The notes beneath the pieces were generated by a model, which had not been told where the DNA came from, did not search any database, and worked only from the letters and a program-made list of their open reading frames with translations. Below, piece after piece: positions 32,119 through 39,363 of a stretch of DNA of 62,283 bases. The DNA is from WVYX01 sp039586815 (GTDB lineage Bacteria; Gemmatimonadota; Gemmatimonadetes; Gemmatimonadales; GWC2-71-9). How positions within the stretch are numbered: the first letter of the stretch is position 1; each line of letters begins with the position of its first letter. The stretch covers positions 1 to 62,283 of the forward strand of contig JBDHJR010000025.1 in NCBI GenBank assembly GCA_039586815.1. Reading direction: 5' to 3'. The position numbers and the translations under genes are program-made.

Positions 32119-33237
32119 ATGTACGGCAGGAGCAGGGCGGCAACACTGCGAACGATAAGACAGGTGATGGTCGTGGCCGCTGCCGCCGGTGTCACCGCGT
32201 GCCTCGACGGCGCGGGCGTGTCACCCGACCCACAGTTCGCCGTGGGCAACGGTGGCGCGGCCCGGCCCGGCCATGCGACCGGCGCGGTCGAGATCGTGTG
32301 GCCTGGCGGCAAGGGCAAGGAAATCCCGCCAGGCGAGGAGAAGCTCGCGTTTGCGGAGTTCGAGGCCCATCCAGCCACCGACGTCAAGCCCGCGCGCGGC
32401 AGCTTCACATACAGAGTACTCAACGCGGACAGCTCGGATCACAGGACGATCGTCGCGACGGTGACCGCCGCGTACGTCAGCGACTTGGAGCCCAAGGCGT
32501 GGTTCGTGGGGCTGGTCGAGTCGGACACCAAGATCTGTAGCGGCGGCGGCGGCGACTGCGACGGACATGACGGCGGGGACGGCGGTTGCAGCGGGCACGA
32601 CGGCAGCGACGGCGGCTGCGACGGACATGACGGTACCAACGGTGGCTGCGACGGGCACGACGGCACCGACGGCGGCTGCAGCGGCGGCGGCTCCGGCGGC
32701 AGCGACGGCAGCACAGGCGGCCCACCCGACAATACCGGCGGCAGTGGCGGCGGGTGCAGCGACGGTGGTGAGACGGGTGGTTGCGATGGGCACGACGGTA
32801 CCGATGGCACCGACGGCGGCTGCAGCGATGGCGGCGAGACCGGTGGCTGTGACGGGCACGACGGCACCGACGGCACCGACGGCGGCTGCACCGGACACGA
32901 CGGTACGGACGGCGGCTGTGACGGGCACGACGGCGGCGACGGGGGGTGCAGCGGTGGCGGCGGCCACAGCGGCGGCGGCAGCGTCCCCGGCAAGGAGTCG
33001 CGCGTGGGCCAGGTGGTGGTCGTGAAGGTGCACGATCGCTCCTCGCCCGGTACTCCGAGTGACGGTTCCCCCGGCGATGGCGTCACGTGGAAGTGGTTCA
33101 CGCTCGAGTCGTGGGCGTGGCAGACGACGGAGGAGCCGAGCCTGCCATTGCTGGGCGTCATCGAGGAGTGGCCGCACCTCTGCAAGAAGCAGATCATCGG
33201 CGGCAACCTCGTGGTGCACATGCCGACGGCACCGTAG
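32119..33237 (+). CDS. Lipoprotein with Cys-Asp-Gly-His-Asp-Gly repeats
   Basis: A 372-residue lipoprotein, ATG at 32119 behind AAGGAGGT. Lipobox VTAC (Cys about 27). Residues about 40-135 form a globular part. Residues about 139-289 are a tandem array of units of the form GGCDGHDGTDG, with a cysteine about every ten residues; eight of the units carry GHDG. The array is almost only Gly, Asp, Cys, His, Thr and Ser. The C-terminal 80 residues (GKESRVGQVVVVKVHDRS, KWFTLESWAWQ) look like a folded domain. Regular Cys/His/Asp suggests metal binding or disulfide cross-linking, but the family is not known to me. It follows the NtrC-linked lipoprotein. Confidence 0.85.
   Translation: MYGRSRAATLRTIRQVMVVAAAAGVTACLDGAGVSPDPQFAVGNGGAARPGHATGAVEIVWPGGKGKEIPPGEEKLAFAEFEAHPATDVKPARGSFTYRVLNADSSDHRTIVATVTAAYVSDLEPKAWFVGLVESDTKICSGGGGDCDGHDGGDGGCSGHDGSDGGCDGHDGTNGGCDGHDGTDGGCSGGGSGGSDGSTGGPPDNTGGSGGGCSDGGETGGCDGHDGTDGTDGGCSDGGETGGCDGHDGTDGTDGGCTGHDGTDGGCDGHDGGDGGCSGGGGHSGGGSVPGKESRVGQVVVVKVHDRSSPGTPSDGSPGDGVTWKWFTLESWAWQTTEEPSLPLLGVIEEWPHLCKKQIIGGNLVVHMPTAP
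32535..32985 (+). repeat. Tandem repeats of about 30 bp inside a lipoprotein gene
   Basis: About a dozen imperfect units, most near 30 bp, of the type GGCTGCGACGGGCACGACGG. They encode the Cys-Asp-Gly-His-Asp-Gly units. Synonymous changes between units show that they are not all recent copies, but paired 39-base units near 32800-32890 are nearly identical, so slippage or duplication is active. Confidence 0.8.
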
Positions 33238-33440
33238 CGGCAGCGGTAGGCAGGGCGGCCGACGCGGACCGGGTAGTACCGTCCGCCCGGTGGGATCCGT
33301 GGCCAACCAATCGGCCACGCTCAAACAACCGCCCTGCTCGATCCCGTCGGGCGGACTCCTTCGGCCTCCGGGAGGCACACTTCTCGGGGGCCGGCGTTCG
33401 GGGCTGAAACCCACTGCGGGGCAGACCTGGCACCCCCTCT

Positions 33441-33446
33441 TATATT
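33441..33446 (+). promoter_or_regulatory. -10 element before the tRNA fragment
   Basis: TATATT at 33441-33446 lies 11 bases before the GCCCGAG acceptor strand, the usual place for a tRNA promoter. No good -35 is visible. Confidence 0.4.
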
Positions 33447-33457
33447 TCCCGTCCCAC

Positions 33458-33515
33458 GCCCGAGTGGTGGAATGGCAGACACGCGGGACTCAAAATCCCG
33501 TGCCGGCAACGGCGT
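33458..33515 (+). pseudogene. Truncated tRNA-Leu (CAA), 5' part only
   Basis: The 5' acceptor strand GCCCGAG, the D-arm (TGGTGGAATGGCAGACACG), the anticodon arm CGGGA-CTCAAAA-TCCCG with anticodon CAA, and a variable arm GCCG-GCAA-CGGC are all well formed, as in class II tRNA-Leu. The T-arm (GGTTCGA...) and the 3' strand CTCGGGC are missing; the sequence changes to unrelated DNA after about 33515. The intergenic stretch 33238-33713 holds this fragment and a terminator but no gene. Confidence 0.65.
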
Positions 33516-33636
33516 GACGGCTCAGATTGTGACTGTTCTGTGGCTGAACTCAACTGCCGCAACGTAAGAGTGGCGAGGTACGCGCCCTGGTGCCTCGGCA
33601 AGTAGCGTCCCAGGGGATAGGCCCTCGAGACAAGAG

Positions 33637-33665
33637 GGCCGCCAGCGATTACGCTGGCGGCCTTT
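33637..33665 (+). terminator. Rho-independent terminator
   Basis: A perfect 11-bp stem (GGCCGCCAGCG at 33637-33647, CGCTGGCGGCC at 33652-33662) with loop ATTA, followed by TTT. On the plus strand it would end a transcript that began at the tRNA fragment; on the minus strand it lies beyond the lipoprotein stop at 33714. A second hairpin, GGCCCTC (33620-33626) with GAGGGCC (33634-33640), overlaps its left arm. Confidence 0.75.
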
Positions 33666-33713
33666 GGTCGACCCGGAGCCTAGCCAGTGGGTGAGCGTCA
33701 CTGATCGCTATCG

Positions 33714-34244
33714 TCAGTTCCTCTTGTCGCACCGCACGCCGAGGTACTCGATTCGCGCGACGACCAGCTCGCCGTTCGCGTTGACGGTGAGGTGCATCCA
33801 GCCGTCGTTGAACAGCCTGCTGCCGTCGTCTGACTGATACGTCTCGTGGAACTTGTAGCGGTATACCTGTCCCTTCCCGAGGTGGAACGACTCGTTGTTG
33901 GATTGGCCGTTCTTGAGCCACCACACCGTACCGCTTATCAGGCCGGTGAGCGACAATCGGGGTCCACCCCTAGGGGTAACCGGTAGGAGCTGCGCGTGGT
34001 AGCTGTACCCGCCTGCGGCGTTCGAGACCTCGTGCATCCGGTACGGAACGACACCGTAGGCATGCCAGTTCTCGCCGACGCAGGTGTTCACGCCGTTAGT
34101 GTTGATGAAGTCGATGAACAGGGTGGCATCGGTCCACGTCGTCGTCGCCGAGAAGCTCGGTACGGCATCGACCTCCGGGGCAGCGGGCTGCTGCTCGCAC
34201 GCGACCAGCAGGAGCGGGAGCAGTGCAAAGCGTAGGGTGCGCAT
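33714..34244 (-). CDS. Hypothetical lipoprotein
   Basis: A 176-residue lipoprotein, ATG at 34244 with AGGAGGT before it. Lipobox LLVAC (Cys about 16). The mature part is beta-rich (WTDATLFIDFINTNGVNTC, GGYSYHAQLLPVTPRGGPRL, DGWMHLTVNANGELVVARIE) with two cysteines (NTCVGENW and GVRCDKRN), probably one disulfide. I know no family for it. It is divergent from the BTAD-kinase fusion; a large hairpin lies between them. Confidence 0.75.
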   Translation of the reverse strand: MRTLRFALLPLLLVACEQQPAAPEVDAVPSFSATTTWTDATLFIDFINTNGVNTCVGENWHAYGVVPYRMHEVSNAAGGYSYHAQLLPVTPRGGPRLSLTGLISGTVWWLKNGQSNNESFHLGKGQVYRYKFHETYQSDDGSRLFNDGWMHLTVNANGELVVARIEYLGVRCDKRN

Positions 34245-34343
34245 ACCACACCTCCTGAAAGAGAAGGACACTCGAGCCTCCTCCGTCGTGAGGAGGGGGC
34301 CCGTTTGCGGACGACTCCCGCCCGGCCTACCTTCGACGAGCGC

Positions 34344-34380
34344 CACGGACGAGACGCCCCCACCTTGCGTCTCGTCCGTG
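34344..34380. promoter_or_regulatory. Perfect 14-bp inverted repeat
   Basis: CACGGACGAGACGC (34344-34357) is matched exactly by GCGTCTCGTCCGTG (34367-34380) around a 9-base loop, in the divergent region between the lipoprotein and the BTAD-kinase gene. It could be an operator or an RNA hairpin. No T-run follows on either side. Confidence 0.5.
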
Positions 34381-34444
34381 AACGTTCGGTGAGCAAAGCG
34401 TGATCGGGTCGGGTGCGGGTGGGAACTCAGTGTCGGGGTGGCCT

Positions 34445-37400
34445 ATGCTCGAGCTCCGCACCCTCGGTACCGTGGGGATCCACCGTGCACGCGGAGAGCG
34501 GCTGGCGGTGGCCCCCAAGCCGCTGGCGCTGCTGGTGCATCTGGCGGTGGCGCGGCCGCGCGGGCCGCAGCGCCGCGACACCCTGCTGGCCCTCTTTCAT
34601 CCCGAGCTGGACCACGAACACGCCCGCATGGCGCTGCGCCAGCTGGTTCGCGGGTTGCGAGCGGTGGTGGGCCCGGACGTGGTGGCGAGTGACCGCCAGA
34701 CGGTGGCAGTCGAGGCCGACCGGCTCACCTGCGACGTGCACGCCTTCGAGGTGGCGCTCGCTGCGGACGACCCGGCCGGGGCGGTGGCGCTGTACGGCGG
34801 GCCGTTTCTCTCGGGGTTCTTCCTGAGCGCCTGCCCGGGCTTCGAGCAGTGGGTGGAGGCGGAGCGGAGCCGCCTCCAGCGGGCGTACGCCGGAGCGTTG
34901 GAACGGCTGGCGCTCGAGGCCGATGCGGCAGGGGATGCACCGCGGGCGGTGGCGTTGTGGCGGCGGCTCGCCGAAGTGGATCCCTACGCGACGCGCGTGA
35001 CGGTGCGGCTGATCGCGGCGCTCGAGGTGGCGGGGGATCGGGCGGGGGCGCTAGCCGTCGCCGACCAGCACTCCCACCGGCTCAAGACGGAGCTGGATGC
35101 CGAGCCCTCACCGGAGGTCGAGACACTGGCCCGTCGCTTGCGGCTCCAGCCCGCGCCTCCCGCCCCGGCACCGAGCCGCTCCACTCGGGAGCGGCTGACG
35201 CGGGCGGTGGCGGGACGCTACCGGGTGGACCGCGTGCTGGGCGCCGGCGGGATGGCCCTGGTATATCTGGCGGACGACGTGAAGCTGGGACGGCGGGTGG
35301 CCCTCAAGGTGCTGCGACCGGAGCTGGCGGCGGTGATCGGAGGGGGCCGGTTCCTGAACGAGGTCGACATCGCGGCCGGCCTGGCGCATCCCAACATCCT
35401 GCCGTTGCACGACGCCGGGGAGGCGGACGGGCTGCTCTACTACGTGATGCCGTACGTGGAGGGCGAGTCGTTGCGGGCGCGGCTGGCGCGGGAGGGACCC
35501 CTTCCGGTGGGGGAGGCGGTGCGGATTGCGCGCGAGGTGGCCGACGCGTTGGCCCACGCGCACGGGCGGGGGATCGTGCACCGAGACGTCAAGCCGGCCA
35601 ACATTCTCCTGTTGGCCGATCACGCGGTGGTGAGCGACTTCGGGGTGGCCCGAGCGATCAGTGAAGCCACCGAAGATCGCTCGCTCGTGGCCACAACGGG
35701 AACGCCGGCCTACATGAGCCCGGAGCAGGCGGCGGGCAGTCCCGACGTGGATGGCCGCAGCGACGTCTACAGTCTGGGCTGTGTGCTGCATGAGATGCTG
35801 ATAGGCACGCCACCGCACGGCGAGCCCACCTCGCCGGCCGTTGTGGCGACGGCACTGGGCGCGTCCGCACCCCCTGCGGCACCGGTGGGGAAGCCCGTGC
35901 CGGCCACCCTCGAGGCGGCACTCACCAAGGCGCTAGCAGCAGCCCCCGCCGACCGGTTTGCGACGGCCCAGGCGTTCGCCGAGGCGCTGAGTGCAGACCG
36001 CGTGCACGCAGCCGCCGCGCCTGACCCGGGGAAGCGTCGAGCCCGACGCCGCATCGCGCTGCGCGGTGCAGCGCTGGTGCTCACGATTGCCGGAGCTGCC
36101 GTCGTGAGCCGGGGGCTCGCTCCGGATGAGGCGCGAACACCTCGCCCACGGACTGCCATTGCCGTGCTCCCGTTCGAGAACCTGAATCCCGAGGGGCCGG
36201 ACGCCTACCTCGCACCGGGCCTGCATGACGAAGTGCTCACGCAGCTCGCCAAGGTCGAGGGTCTCACCGTGGTGGGGCGCACGTCGGTCATGGCCTTTGC
36301 GGGAACGCCGACACCACTGGCAGCGATCGCGGAGGAACTCGGCGTAGGCAGCGTCGTCGAGGGCACTGTGCAGGCGCTCGACGGCAGGCTGCGGGTCAAC
36401 GTGCAGCTGCTCGACGCGCAGACCGGCATGCAACTGTGGGCCGAGCGATATGGCCGGACGCTGGACGACGCCTTCGCGATCCAGAGTGACGTCGCGTTGC
36501 GGGTTGCTGCGTCGGTCGGCGCCGTCCTCAGCGACCCGGTGCGGCGGTCACTCGCCGAAGCTCCCACGCAGAGCGCCGAGGCCTACCGCTTCTACCTGCA
36601 AGGTATGGAGTACTGGCACCGCTCGGGCTATGACCGCCGCAACTGGGAGATCGCCCAGCAACTCTTCGAGCGGGCGCTGACCTACGACCAATCCTTCGCG
36701 CTCGCCCACGCGACGCTGGCCGAGTTGCACGGCACCATGGCCTGGCTCCGCTACGATCCCGCACCGGAACGCTTGGTCAGACAGCGAGAGGAGGCCGAGC
36801 TGGCCCTGCGCCTCGCTCCCGACCTGCCACAATCGCATCGGGCCATGGGCTTCCTGCACTACGTCAACCAGAACTGGTCGGCCGCCCTGAATGAGTTCCG
36901 CGCCGCGCTGCGGGGCCTGCCGAGTGACGCCGAGCTGTGGTTCCTGGTTGGCGTCACGCATCGCCGGCTGGGCAACTGGGACGAGGTGTACGCGGCGGCC
37001 GCAAAGGCGACGCAGCTCGACCCGCGGAACGTGGATGTGCTATACGATCTCACTGGTCGTACGCATGTGTTGACCCGACGCTATGCGGACGCCCTCCGGG
37101 CTTTCGAAGAAGCGCTGCACCTAGCGCCCGACGACCAGAGAGCGCCGGCGCTCATTGGCCTGACGTACCTGCTCGCGCGAGGTGAGCTCGACACCCTGCG
37201 TGCGGTGCTACAGCGTCTGCCGCCGGGAAGCGAGCCGACCCTGCGCCTGCGCCTCCTGTTGATGGAGCGAGACGCACGCGGCCTCCTCGAGGCCGTCGCG
37301 AGCGCAGACGGAGCCGTAATCGCCGATCAACTGCAGTTCACACCGGCGGCCTTGTATAGGGCGTGGGCCCACGAACTGCGTGGCGAACCGGCGGGTGAAG

Positions 37401-37777
37401 CGTTCGCCTCGGCACTCGAGACGCTCGACTCAGCTGCCACCACGCTGCCCGACGACTGGCGCATCCACGCCGCGCGTGGTCAGGCCCTGGCAGGTCTGGG
37501 ACGGCGGGAAGATGCGCTGCGTGAGGCACGCTGGTTGGCGCGATCACGCGTGTATCGGGAGGATCGATCTCAGGGCGTCCACGTCGCGGAGGCGCGTGCG
37601 GACATTCTCGCCCATACTGGAGAGCCGGACGCGGCGCTCGATGAGATCGAACGGCTGCTTGCCGGACCCTCGTGGATCAGCGCGCACGCGCTGCGCCTCG
37701 AACCGCGCTGGGATCCGATCCGCAGCCACCCGCGGTTTCAGGCCTTGCTGGAGCGCTACACGCCTATCCCTCAGTAG
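34445..37777 (+). CDS. BTAD regulator fused to Ser/Thr kinase, TolB-like and TPR domains
   Basis: A 1110-residue single protein with four functional modules. Residues 1-85 are winged-helix-like (LELRTLGTVGIHRARGER) and about 90-235 a BTAD helical domain. A protein kinase follows at about 258-520: GAGGMALVYLAD, VALKVL, HRDVKPANILL, DFGVAR and GTPAYMSPEQ are intact. Then one membrane segment (about 537-556) and a TolB-like domain (TAIAVLPFENLNPEG, VVEGTVQ, LWAERYGRTLDDAFAIQ). The last 400 residues are TPR-like helices (ALTYDQSFALAHATLAELHG). ATG at 34445 is used (GGGGTGG upstream); GTG at 34400 adds 15 residues. A kinase and a DNA-binding module on one chain before the membrane is unusual. Confidence 0.9.
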   Translation: MLELRTLGTVGIHRARGERLAVAPKPLALLVHLAVARPRGPQRRDTLLALFHPELDHEHARMALRQLVRGLRAVVGPDVVASDRQTVAVEADRLTCDVHAFEVALAADDPAGAVALYGGPFLSGFFLSACPGFEQWVEAERSRLQRAYAGALERLALEADAAGDAPRAVALWRRLAEVDPYATRVTVRLIAALEVAGDRAGALAVADQHSHRLKTELDAEPSPEVETLARRLRLQPAPPAPAPSRSTRERLTRAVAGRYRVDRVLGAGGMALVYLADDVKLGRRVALKVLRPELAAVIGGGRFLNEVDIAAGLAHPNILPLHDAGEADGLLYYVMPYVEGESLRARLAREGPLPVGEAVRIAREVADALAHAHGRGIVHRDVKPANILLLADHAVVSDFGVARAISEATEDRSLVATTGTPAYMSPEQAAGSPDVDGRSDVYSLGCVLHEMLIGTPPHGEPTSPAVVATALGASAPPAAPVGKPVPATLEAALTKALAAAPADRFATAQAFAEALSADRVHAAAAPDPGKRRARRRIALRGAALVLTIAGAAVVSRGLAPDEARTPRPRTAIAVLPFENLNPEGPDAYLAPGLHDEVLTQLAKVEGLTVVGRTSVMAFAGTPTPLAAIAEELGVGSVVEGTVQALDGRLRVNVQLLDAQTGMQLWAERYGRTLDDAFAIQSDVALRVAASVGAVLSDPVRRSLAEAPTQSAEAYRFYLQGMEYWHRSGYDRRNWEIAQQLFERALTYDQSFALAHATLAELHGTMAWLRYDPAPERLVRQREEAELALRLAPDLPQSHRAMGFLHYVNQNWSAALNEFRAALRGLPSDAELWFLVGVTHRRLGNWDEVYAAAAKATQLDPRNVDVLYDLTGRTHVLTRRYADALRAFEEALHLAPDDQRAPALIGLTYLLARGELDTLRAVLQRLPPGSEPTLRLRLLLMERDARGLLEAVASADGAVIADQLQFTPAALYRAWAHELRGEPAGEAFASALETLDSAATTLPDDWRIHAARGQALAGLGRREDALREARWLARSRVYREDRSQGVHVAEARADILAHTGEPDAALDEIERLLAGPSWISAHALRLEPRWDPIRSHPRFQALLERYTPIPQ

Positions 37778-37873
37778 GGCCAACCGGCGTCGCAGAGCCC
37801 CGTGCGCCAGGTGAGGTCCCTCGGGGTAAGCCACTACCGCCAGGGTAGTTACGCCGCTTGCGAGTAACCATTT

Positions 37874-37924
37874 GAAGTGACCGTTTTGAAGCTTGAAATG
37901 GCCGTTTCGAAGCTTCGAAACGGC
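37874..37924 (+). repeat. Short group of 21-bp GAAGCTT repeats with palindrome
   Basis: GAAG-core units begin at 37874, 37888 and 37909. The 37888 unit is 21 bases long and closely related to units of the array at 39364. Bases 37901-37924 form a perfect 24-base palindrome (centre at the HindIII-like AAGCTT). It lies between the BTAD-kinase stop and the outer-membrane gene stop. The rest of 37778-37998 shows no gene. Confidence 0.75.
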
Positions 37925-37998
37925 TCGGGGGCCACCGGCACCTGCGCCCATGGCCCCTCCTTCGCCTCGTTGCTCGCGGAGCTCCCCGCTCCTCGTCG

Positions 37999-38583
37999 CT
38001 ACCCAATCCTCGGGAACGTGAAACCGACCGTGAACAGGAACAGCGAGGAACTCTCAGTTCCGCTGCCGGATGCGCGGTCGATCACCTGGAGGGCCCAGTC
38101 GCCGTTGACGGTCACCGATGCGATGGGGGACAGCCGGAACTCGTTGCCGGCACCCAGGGTCATCCCGAATCCCCCGTTGGTCCTCACGGCGGTGCCCGGC
38201 GACAGATCGGTCCAAACGGCGAGCCCGGAACCACCCAAACCGCCCTTGAAGAACAGCCCGCCGGTCTTGATGGGGTAATACTGGACGAAGAGGGTCCAGA
38301 CGCCTCGGGAGGTGACCACGTCGTTCTGGCCGGTTACCCACCCCATCCACTCGGTGCCGAGCACGACGTGCTCGTCGGGCACGCCTCCCAATCGCACGTA
38401 TCCGGCACCGCCCCAGTGACTCAAACCGGAGGGAGGGTCGGCCGTCGTTGCACCCGCACCGATGCCGACGCTGACCCAGAACCCCCGTCGTCGGGGTTCC
38501 GGTTGCGCCTCCTGCGCCTGCGCAGCGATGGGAATCAGTGAAAGGAGGACTGCGAGACTCGCGATAGTGTGCGTCAGCTTCAT
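37999..38583 (-). CDS. Outer-membrane beta-barrel protein, small
   Basis: A 194-residue exported protein. Signal peptide (LAVLLSLIPIAAQAQ, cleavage at about residue 24), then alternating strands with aromatic ends typical of an eight-stranded barrel (RGFWVSVGIGAGATTADPPS, GVWTLFVQYYPIKTGGLFF, GFGMTLGAGNEFRL, SLFLFTVGFTFPRIG). The last residues resemble a barrel-assembly signal, although the C-terminus is Gly, not Phe. Probably of the OmpA/OmpW or outer-membrane protein beta-barrel group. It is divergent from the Bor-like lipoprotein. Confidence 0.8.
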   Translation of the reverse strand: MKLTHTIASLAVLLSLIPIAAQAQEAQPEPRRRGFWVSVGIGAGATTADPPSGLSHWGGAGYVRLGGVPDEHVVLGTEWMGWVTGQNDVVTSRGVWTLFVQYYPIKTGGLFFKGGLGGSGLAVWTDLSPGTAVRTNGGFGMTLGAGNEFRLSPIASVTVNGDWALQVIDRASGSGTESSSLFLFTVGFTFPRIG

Positions 38584-38634
38584 GTCGTCTCCGTCCGATC
38601 GTGCCCACCTGCGGAACCTGGCGGGGTGTGCATT

Positions 38635-38662
38635 AGTATCACGCGTACGGGTACGTAGTCAC
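38635..38662 (-). promoter_or_regulatory. Promoter of the outer-membrane protein gene
   Basis: Minus strand: GTGACT (38662-38657) and GATACT (38640-38635), 16 bases apart, with start near 38628. ATTAGTA occurs at 38632 and again at 38668, spaced 36 bases, and may be a regulator site shared with the divergent gene. Confidence 0.4.
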
Positions 38663-38740
38663 TTCGGATTAGTACCCAGTGGGATAGTGAGGTTCCGTCC
38701 CGGACTTGTCGCTCGCCACGATGGGATAGGGAGGTACGCC

Positions 38741-39169
38741 GTGCGAACCGTTCGCTCACTTACATTGCTCCTGCTCTTCTTCTTCGCCATGGGCGCGTGT
38801 CACCATGCGACGATCGAAACGGGCCTCGAACCGTCACTGCGAACCATCCACGAGCCGTGGGCCAACAGCTGGATCGCGGGCCTGGTCCCTCCCAATACGG
38901 TCGAGACGGCCGAGAGGTGCCCGTCGGGCGTATCGAAAGTGGAAACCCAGCGGACCTTTCTGAACGGCCTGGTGGGGATTCTGACTCTGGGGATATACAC
39001 GCCCATGGAGATCAAGGTCACGTGCGCCGCCGCGAGCGCGGCCGACATGCCGGACCAGGCCGATGTCTCGATCGGCGAAGGCGCATCGCTCGCGGAAGTG
39101 CAACAGGCGTTCATGGACGCAGCCGATCGGGCGGTGGAGGAACGCCGGCCAGTGTACGTGGAGTTCTAG
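38741..39169 (+). CDS. Bor-family lipoprotein
   Basis: A 142-residue lipoprotein from GTG at 38741, with AGGGAGG seven bases upstream. Lipobox AMGAC (Cys about 18). The core KVETQRTFLNGLVGILTLGI, followed by YTPMEIKVTCA, matches the Bor/Iss family of phage lambda and E. coli (TQQTFVNGLLGFITLGIYTP type), including the terminal cysteine. About 40 acidic residues follow (ADMPDQADVSIGEGASLAEVQ), not seen in Bor. Bor proteins are outer-membrane serum-resistance lipoproteins of lysogens; I see no other phage gene nearby. A hairpin terminator follows. Confidence 0.82.
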   Translation: MRTVRSLTLLLLFFFAMGACHHATIETGLEPSLRTIHEPWANSWIAGLVPPNTVETAERCPSGVSKVETQRTFLNGLVGILTLGIYTPMEIKVTCAAASAADMPDQADVSIGEGASLAEVQQAFMDAADRAVEERRPVYVEF

Positions 39170-39203
39170 GGAGACCTGCAGGCGTTCCGAGAACGCTTCG
39201 ATA

Positions 39204-39227
39204 GGGGCGACCCCGCGGTCGCCCCTT
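39204..39227 (+). terminator. Terminator after the Bor-like gene
   Basis: Perfect 9-bp stem GGGGCGACC (39204-39212) with GGTCGCCCC (39217-39225), 4-base loop, followed by TT. Confidence 0.65.
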
Positions 39228-39363
39228 GCCGTTCCCCCCATTCAGCCGTGGTACCGCCCAACGCAGCCGCTTGGGATCGTGCGTCGTGTAAGGCGTTGCT
39301 GTATAACCCAGTGTCGCAAACCCAGTTACGGTGTTTGCCACGGCCGTTTCACCAGGCCGTCGT

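Noticed and set aside
32221..33414. 397-codon minus-strand frame opposite the Cys-His repeat lipoprotein
   Set aside because: Low-complexity Ala/Val/Thr translation that follows from reading the repeat backwards; no start site or family.
33458..33545. Complete tRNA-Leu
   Set aside because: No T-arm with TTCGA and no 3' CTCGGGC strand follow; only the first two thirds fit a tRNA.
33516..33600. Small intron interrupting the tRNA-Leu
   Set aside because: CTCGGC near 33593 is a weak echo of the 3' strand, but no T-arm precedes it, and the insert would be too short for a group I or II intron.
38741..39169. Prophage inferred from the Bor-like gene
   Set aside because: No integrase, capsid, tail or lysis gene is found within the window, so one Bor-like lipoprotein is not enough.
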